The notes beneath the pieces are model-generated. The model was given only the letters and a program-made list of their open reading frames with translations. It did no database searches and was not told the DNA's origin. Of a stretch of DNA of 64,000 nt, positions 57,673-64,000 are shown piece by piece (within the stretch, counting starts at the first letter, position 1; each line of letters starts with the position of its first letter). The position numbers and the translations under genes were made by a program. The stretch is from Nemania diffusa. Taxonomy: Eukaryota; Ascomycota; Sordariomycetes; Xylariales; Xylariaceae. The DNA lies in contig JBBPUQ010000002.1 of the NCBI GenBank assembly GCA_038501195.1, forward strand, positions 5,471,001 through 5,535,000, read 5' to 3'.

Positions 57673-59060
57673 CGCACCAACCGTTCATGATCAACGCAGC
57701 TGTTTCTCAGTATTAATCGTGTCTTGGTTTACAACCCCTACGGATTGGGATACTGATATCGAATACGTAACAGGTTTGTTTGGAAGTTGAATTTTTTTTT
57801 TTTTTTTTTCGCTTTATTACCTTCGTTTTTTTTTTTTGAGAAAGTTAACACCATGGGTTTGACGCGTTGGACTTTTCCTAGTCAGCTTATTTTTTCATCT
57901 CTGAACTACTGTCTCTTAGGTCTAGGTCGTAACAGTTGCAGGTCTTGAAGACACACTAGTTTCAAGGTTCTAAGCCTTGGGGGGTGTAGGGCGAATGGTT
58001 GGAAGGGAGGTTTGCGTTTTAGGGTGTTGCTTCTATTTGATTTTATATTGAGTCGCCGGCTATCCCCGTTCCCGTTCTGGAGTGCCACAAAGCTTGTGGC
58101 TACACCAGGATTGCGAGGTGTAAGAAGCAGCGAGCAAAGGAGGTATCTTTATATATAGGTAAAGTAGCATACAAGAAGGTTTTAAGAGCTTTGAGCAACA
58201 ACAAGAGATTTTATCTATTGCATACCGAAGGGCCCTGACACCATGAGACCGCCGTAATTATAAAATGTGCACACACGCGGCAACGTTATACGTTTAAGCT
58301 CGCGCGCGGCATTTTTGCTATTAGCGGAAATACGCACGTTTTAAATCGAAAAGAAATAAAAGGGAGGAAAAAAATATATGTATATTTGTTAAAAAAAGTA
58401 AACTTTGAAGCAAAGCAACAAAATATTTGCAACTTTTAGTTAAATAACAAAATAGGTTTTACAAAAGCTTCTAATTAAAAGAGATAACAGGTTATATATA
58501 GCGGATAGAGAAATCAGAAATAGGCATACTCAACATTAACGCGGGCATTTCAATCATGGCTTAATTCAAGTAGGATAGAAACTTGTTGAAGAAGTAGACA
58601 GGAGAAAAAGAAAAAAAAAAAATCGCAGGCCCGCCACCACCCCTCCACTTGAACCCGCTTGCTCTCGTGAAGTAAGGCGGTGTCTGCGGAACAGAAGCAC
58701 CGACCTTACCCAGATTACTAGACAGACAGTTCTAGTGAAGGCTGCTTGAAGGGATGGGGCGTTAACTTAATTGATATAGCTGGGGCCGGAAGGCAGGTTG
58801 TTCATTACCTACCAGTCACGTGAGGTACAATCTCGAGGTACCTAGGTATGGTTGCTATAGTACCGTTGCCTCCATATGGACTCCCTATCTAGCCACTAGG
58901 CAATCTTCATGTCTATTCCGTAGTACAATTAGTTGGGCGAGAGGGTGTACAGTAACCTCTGTGACTCTCTTCGACACCCTTGTATTCCAGATACTGGATC
59001 TAATTATTCTGTAGTGAGACGGTGTGGGTTGCACTGTTGCAGGGGGTTGCGTTGATTAGG
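57673..59060. other. Unique-looking spacer between two A+T islands
   Basis: No gene I can support. T-runs lie at 57790-57835. A minus-strand frame of 60 codons (58088-57906, ATG start, Arg/Leu-rich C-terminus) is unrecognised. The stretch 58250-58460 is A+T-rich. 58620-59040 has normal composition with no tRNA or rRNA signature that I can find. Confidence 0.4.
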
Positions 59061-62000
59061 TTAGCGAGACCCTACATTTTTCATTTTTCTATTTATTAGT
59101 TAGTAAAAGAGTAGTTCTTTAACAGGGAAATAAATAGTACTATAAAAGTCGATGCTTTTAGTATCGACTAACTAAGTTGTTGTGTAGTATTTACAGTAGT
59201 TTTGCTACTTCAATATTATTTCGATTGCTTTTTTAAACTACTGTTATTATTGTTTTAAATTTTTAAAAGTAATTTTTTATAGCTGTAGCTAGTTCTTTAA
59301 AGTGCGTTATATGTATATTGTACTTATTGTTTCAATAGTGTTTTCGGTAAAGCTTTAACTATGTTAAATATTTAGATTATAAAACTAATTATAAAGCTAA
59401 AATATATTTACAAAAATAATACTAAAACTACAAACTTAGTATTATAAAAATTAAAAAACTTAAAACAACAAAACTATTGCTACTTTTTTTTGTTATAGCT
59501 AGTATTTAAAAGTTGAAATTAACGAAATTTTTAATAAGCAGTAGTACTAAAAGCTTTTTTCGAAAAACTAGAAAATATTTCAGATTTTTTACTTCAGATT
59601 TGCTAAAATTGCAACATTTAGAACTAAAACTTTAAAACTTAGCACTTTTTTATTATATGATTATAAAAAATAACTTAAATTAAAATCAATATTAGTTTAT
59701 TGTTATATGTATTGCTGAGCGTAAAAAAAGTAGTTGTTACAATCGAACTATTATAATATTTTTTATTTAAATTTTACAACTTAAAGCTAAAAAATCTTTA
59801 AATATTGCTAATATTGTATACAATAGTTTGATTTTAAGTCTGCAAGTGTGTAAAAAGCGTAAAATAGTATAAAATGCAACTAAGTAGTTGTAAGTTAAAA
59901 GTTGCTAAAGCAAAAGCTAATTCAAACTATAAAAGTATTTTAAACTTAAAAAAGTATGTTAAAAAGTAAAAGTATAAAATAACTACTAAAATATTAGCGT
60001 TTTTTGTATTATTTAAAGAAATAATATTAAAAATTGTATTAATTTAAAAAGTATAAAAAATTAGTTAATTTTTAAAAGTTTAGCAAAAAAAAGTTAAAAA
60101 ATTATTTAATATTATAGTTATAATTAGATATATTTTACTATTTATTGTTTTTATATTTTTATATATATTTATTAAATTGTTTATTGTTTTAGCAATATTG
60201 TTTTACAAACTTAAATTAAAATATTTTTTAATTTGTTTTATTAAAAAATTACTGTTTTTATTATATTTACTGCTGCAGCTGGTTTAAGCAAGTCGTTTAA
60301 CAAGCCGACTTTTTTTTCGACTTTAACTAGTAAAAAAAAACAAGAAAGCGTTTTTATTGCTGCAGCATTTATTAACTTACTACTAAAAAGCGAGAAAAAT
60401 GCTACTTATACAATTTTATTAAATTTTTTTAATTTAAAAATAGTTTTTAATTTGTTGTTTAAAAATAACAAAGTTACTAATTAGTTAAAAAAGCTCAAAA
60501 TATTGTTTGTAGCTTGAAAAATTTTTACTTATTTTTTAGTTAAGCAATTATTTATTTATATATAAACTAAGCAGTAAAAAAAGATTATTTGTAGCTATAT
60601 CAAAAATGTTAACACTTAAGTCGAAGTTAAACAGAAGCTAAAACAAACATTCAGCTATAGCGATTTTAAACAATAGTGTTTTTTGTTATTGCTGTTAAAA
60701 AAGTGTAAAAATAAACTTAAAGCTAATATTATAAAAAGCTTAAAGTTGTATTTTAAAAAGTACAAGATTTTTGTTAAAAAAGTTAAAAAAAATAAAAAAA
60801 ATAAAAAGACTTATAAAAGTACTGCTTTTATTTATAAATTATTTAAAAGGATTAAAAGTTTAATGTTTAAGTATATTTTAAGTAGTTTTTAAATAACTTA
60901 TAATGTTTTGTACAAAATAAATTATAACTAGCTGTAAAAAAGTTTAATGTTTTAAGCTATTATAGCTTTTAAGCTCAAATTATATAATATTAAATATAAA
61001 CAAACGAAGCTTATGTAAATAAAGCACAATAAAGATTTATATAATTAAGTGTATATTTAGCAAAACATGTATATTTTTGCTTTAGTTGCTTTTATAATAC
61101 TAAATTTATTACTAGTTAAATAGCTGTTAAACTAGGTTGTAGTAAAAAGCAAACTTATAACTTTGTAAAAAAAAGTTGAGTTTATAAAACTAGAAAATAA
61201 AAAGATAGACGATTTTACTAAATAGTTCAAAAAAATGAAAATCTGTTTATAAAAAGTAAAAATAATAAAAAAAAAAAAGAACAAAATTAAAAACAAGCTT
61301 AGTTTTTTTAAGTATACTGTTTTTTTAAAACAATTATACTAGAACTTTTTTTAAAGCTATATTGCTATGTTATTATATATATAGCTACTTTTATATTTGT
61401 ATTAACAGCTTTTTTAGTTGTAACAGCTAGTTTAGCAAGCAGTTGTTTTTGAACTAGTTGTAAATGTTTATACTATAAGCTGATTTAAGCAGACTTATAG
61501 CTAAGGAAGTTAGTTTGTTAAAAAAAGTGCAAAAGCAAATTAAAAAAGCAATAAAAGTGTTACTTGTTTTGCTTGTAAAAAAAAAAAACATTATTTTAAT
61601 AGTTATAAATAAACAAATAAGCTAAAAAATAACAGTATTTTATACTACGATAGAAAGTAGTATTTAAAAAAACTAAACTTTTCTATGTTAATTAAAAGCA
61701 TTGAAATTTTTGAAAATATTATTTAAAAAGCTTAAAAAAAAAGTAAAAGTATTATTAAAAGTGTTTTTAAGTATATTTATAACTTATACTTAAAAAAAAA
61801 TATTTGTTTTTAGTACTGAATTTATTACAAGCTTTATAAAAAAAAGCTTGTTTTTAAAAATTTTAAATTCAAAACTATTTATAAAGATTTGTAAAGTAAA
61901 ATTAATAGAAGTTATTAAAACTTATTTTAAATTATAAATTAATAAAAAGTTTAAGTAACTAATGTTATAAACACTAAGTTTGAACTATCGAGTATAAAAA

Positions 62001-64000
62001 GAGTTAGTATAGTTAACGCTATTTTAAGCACTAATAAAAACAGCTTTGTAACTGTTAATAATTTTATAAATGAAAATTTACTAAATAAATACTTTTGAAC
62101 TTTATACAAAAATAAAAATAGTACGAAAAAGTATATTAAATGTGTTTTTAATAAAGATTATTTAGCTATAAGTGTTATATAAGCAGATGTTACTTTTACT
62201 AATTGTACTAAAGCTACTAAACGCAAACATAAAAATAACAGTTTTTTTATTAGTACTGTTTAAAATATACTAATAATGTTGAATATAAAATTTGCAGCAA
62301 AAAGTTAGAACTTTATTAATATAGAAAGCTTTAAGTAACAAAAACTTAGAGTATTTGGTATTATTTCAATTCTACTTACTAAAAATACACAAAATTTAAT
62401 TAACAAGATTTAGCTTAAAAAAATCAGAAATATGTTTAATAAAAAAGTAAATGTTACTGTTAAAAATATAGTTATTAGTACATTAAAGTTTGCAAAAATC
62501 TTATTATAAAAAGTAAAGCAATTGTATTAAGATTTAAAAAGTGCAAAAATTGAAATAATTAGTATATTATTTAGTAATATCTTATATTTTACTAAGCTTT
62601 AATTTAATAATAATTTAGCAGTAAATATAATTAACTTAGTTTTATTAGCTTTAAATTAACAAGATTTTTATAACAGAAAATAGTTAAATGTTGAAAGTTG
62701 AAAGTTAAATAATACTGAGCTTATTAAAAAAAATAAAATTTCGAGTTTAAATAACAACATTAAAAAGCTTAAACTTAAACACTTTTATGTTATAGTTGCA
62801 ATAGCTAAATTAAGTTAAAAACAAATGATTTAAAAGTTTTTTTATAAAGTGCTAGTTATTACAGTTTATTTAGTATTAGCAGTTATAAAGTCTGTTTTAA
62901 ACTTTATTCGATTATACTTTAAAATTATAGTTATTATAAGCTATAATAAAGCTAACGAACTAGTTATAGCTATTATTAATACAAAAGTTTAATTAAACAT
63001 TATAATAAACGATTATGTTATTAAGTACTGTTTTTTTATAAAAAGAACTAAGCTAGCTTAAAAAGAATTTACAAAATAAAAGTTTTACATTATTTGCAAA
63101 AAAGTAGTTAAAACAGAAGTTTTATTAGCAAAAAAAAGCATTAAATTAGCTCTATATATTATTAAAGCTGCAGCTGCTACTTTTTTACTTCTATTAAGTA
63201 TGAACTTTATTGTATATACAAAGATGTTTTTGTATTATAACAAAAAGTACTATATATACAATATGCAGTTTGAAAATGTTTATATTTTTGTTTCTGTTTT
63301 TTTTTTAAAAAAAAAAACTAAGATTAATATTGCTAATGTTGTTAACTTGTTAAAAAACTAAAAGCTATTTGTTTATTAAAAACTTTAGCAAATAGTAATA
63401 AAAAGCTTTTTTAAACTAAAATACAATTTATAGTTAGCTCAAGTATAAATTAACAAAATCTTTATAAAATTAAACAAAAATTGTTACTTTATTAAATAAG
63501 TAAAAGTAAACTGTTGTTAAGCAGCTATATATTACTAAACTTTTTACTATTTTTAACAAGTATAAATTTAAGCTTAAACAAAATTTTATATAAAAAAAAT
63601 GTTAATTTTAAAAATATTACTATAATTTAAAACATTAGTTTCAAAAATAATAAAAAAATTTTAGCAACTTTTTCGGATATAAACTTTGTTAACATTATAA
63701 AAGCTACTATATAGAAAGTTTTACAAAAAGCTAAAACGTTATAACTTTATAATATTAAACGAAATAAATATATAAATTACAGTATTAATATACTAAAAAA
63801 AAACATGTTTAATATTAATACAATGTATAAAAATAAAGCAAAAAAAGTAAATCTTTAAAATAATGTTTTATTAAATAAATTTATACTTTTTAGTATTTAC
63901 AATTAAAAAAAAATAGCTTAAAAAAAAAAAGTACAAAAATAAAAAAAAAAAACTAATTTTAAATTAAATAAACATGTACTAGTTCAAAAATTATATACTA
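59060..64000. mobile_element. Second RIP-degraded repeat island, open at the right edge
   Basis: Composition changes sharply near 59080 and stays A+T-rich to the window end, with a purine-rich (A over T) plus strand and many TAA/TTA stops. An imperfect palindrome, AGTCGATGCTTTTAGTATCGACT, lies at 59147-59169. Rare islands such as GCTGCAGCTGG near 60271 survive. The only sizeable open frame (60683-60892) is Lys-rich low complexity and not convincing as a protein. Presumably a retroelement; no borders are available to classify it. Confidence 0.6.

Noticed and set aside
60683..60892. Lys-rich 69-codon frame in the right island
   Set aside because: Composition follows from A-rich DNA; no context or motif supports a gene.
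1..64000. tRNA or 5S rRNA genes
   Set aside because: No convincing B-box with matching acceptor stem or 5S-like sequence was found by eye; a covariance search would be decisive.

Overview
The window is nuclear DNA of a filamentous ascomycete (Pezizomycotina). The genes carry short GT-AG introns, mostly 39-160 nt. The families are typical of these fungi: HET, NACHT, 2EXR, DUF6914-like, GH125, GH93-like, terpene cyclase and fungal cytochrome P450. Ordinary gene-bearing DNA is followed by extremely A+T-rich islands of the kind left by repeat-induced point mutation (RIP). The species cannot be named from the sequence.

Layout. 1-3.2 kb: edge of a probable terpenoid gene cluster, with a cytochrome P450 (minus, cut by the window edge) diverging from a class I terpene cyclase (plus). 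4.1-4.85 kb: a small six-exon coiled-coil gene (minus) with a 9-nt exon. 6.7-8.0 kb: secreted GH93/BNR-type beta-propeller. 9.1-11.2 kb: HET-domain protein. 11.5-14.2 kb: SnoaL-like protein, 2EXR protein and DUF6914-like protein. 14.2-18.2 kb: no recognisable gene. 18.2-22.3 kb: RNase HI-type protein, RNase H2 subunit C and the MYST acetyltransferase ESA1, all plus strand. 22.6-26.9 kb: PLP aminotransferase and a GH125 exo-mannosidase (both minus). 27.5-35.7 kb: pantothenate synthetase, a NACHT NTPase and phosphomevalonate kinase ERG8 (plus). 36.5-37.7 kb: SDR oxidoreductase (minus). 37.7-41.1 kb: degenerate DNA. 41.1-42.0 kb: multi-pass membrane protein (minus).

42.6-57.7 kb is the most informative part. 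A gene of a proline/threonine-rich plus DUF7580-like architecture is split by a 12.27-kb A+T-rich insertion. The insertion lies between two copies of a 15-bp direct repeat, and removing it with one repeat copy restores the reading frame exactly. The insertion is nested: a 6,036-bp LTR retrotransposon (254-bp LTRs, 5-bp duplication TATTT) sits inside an older element of about 6.2 kb that ends in an A-run, most simply a LINE. Both are heavily RIP-mutated, and the host gene carries two in-frame TAG codons. 57.7-59.05 kb is unique-looking DNA without a clear gene; 59.05-64.0 kb is another RIP-degraded repeat running off the window.

Housekeeping functions (chromatin acetylation, RNA:DNA hybrid removal, pantothenate and sterol precursor synthesis) occupy 18-36 kb. 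They are flanked by accessory regions with secondary metabolism and incompatibility-type genes on the left and a transposon graveyard on the right. Most multi-exon models were built by checking splice sites and reading phase by eye; no similarity search was run.
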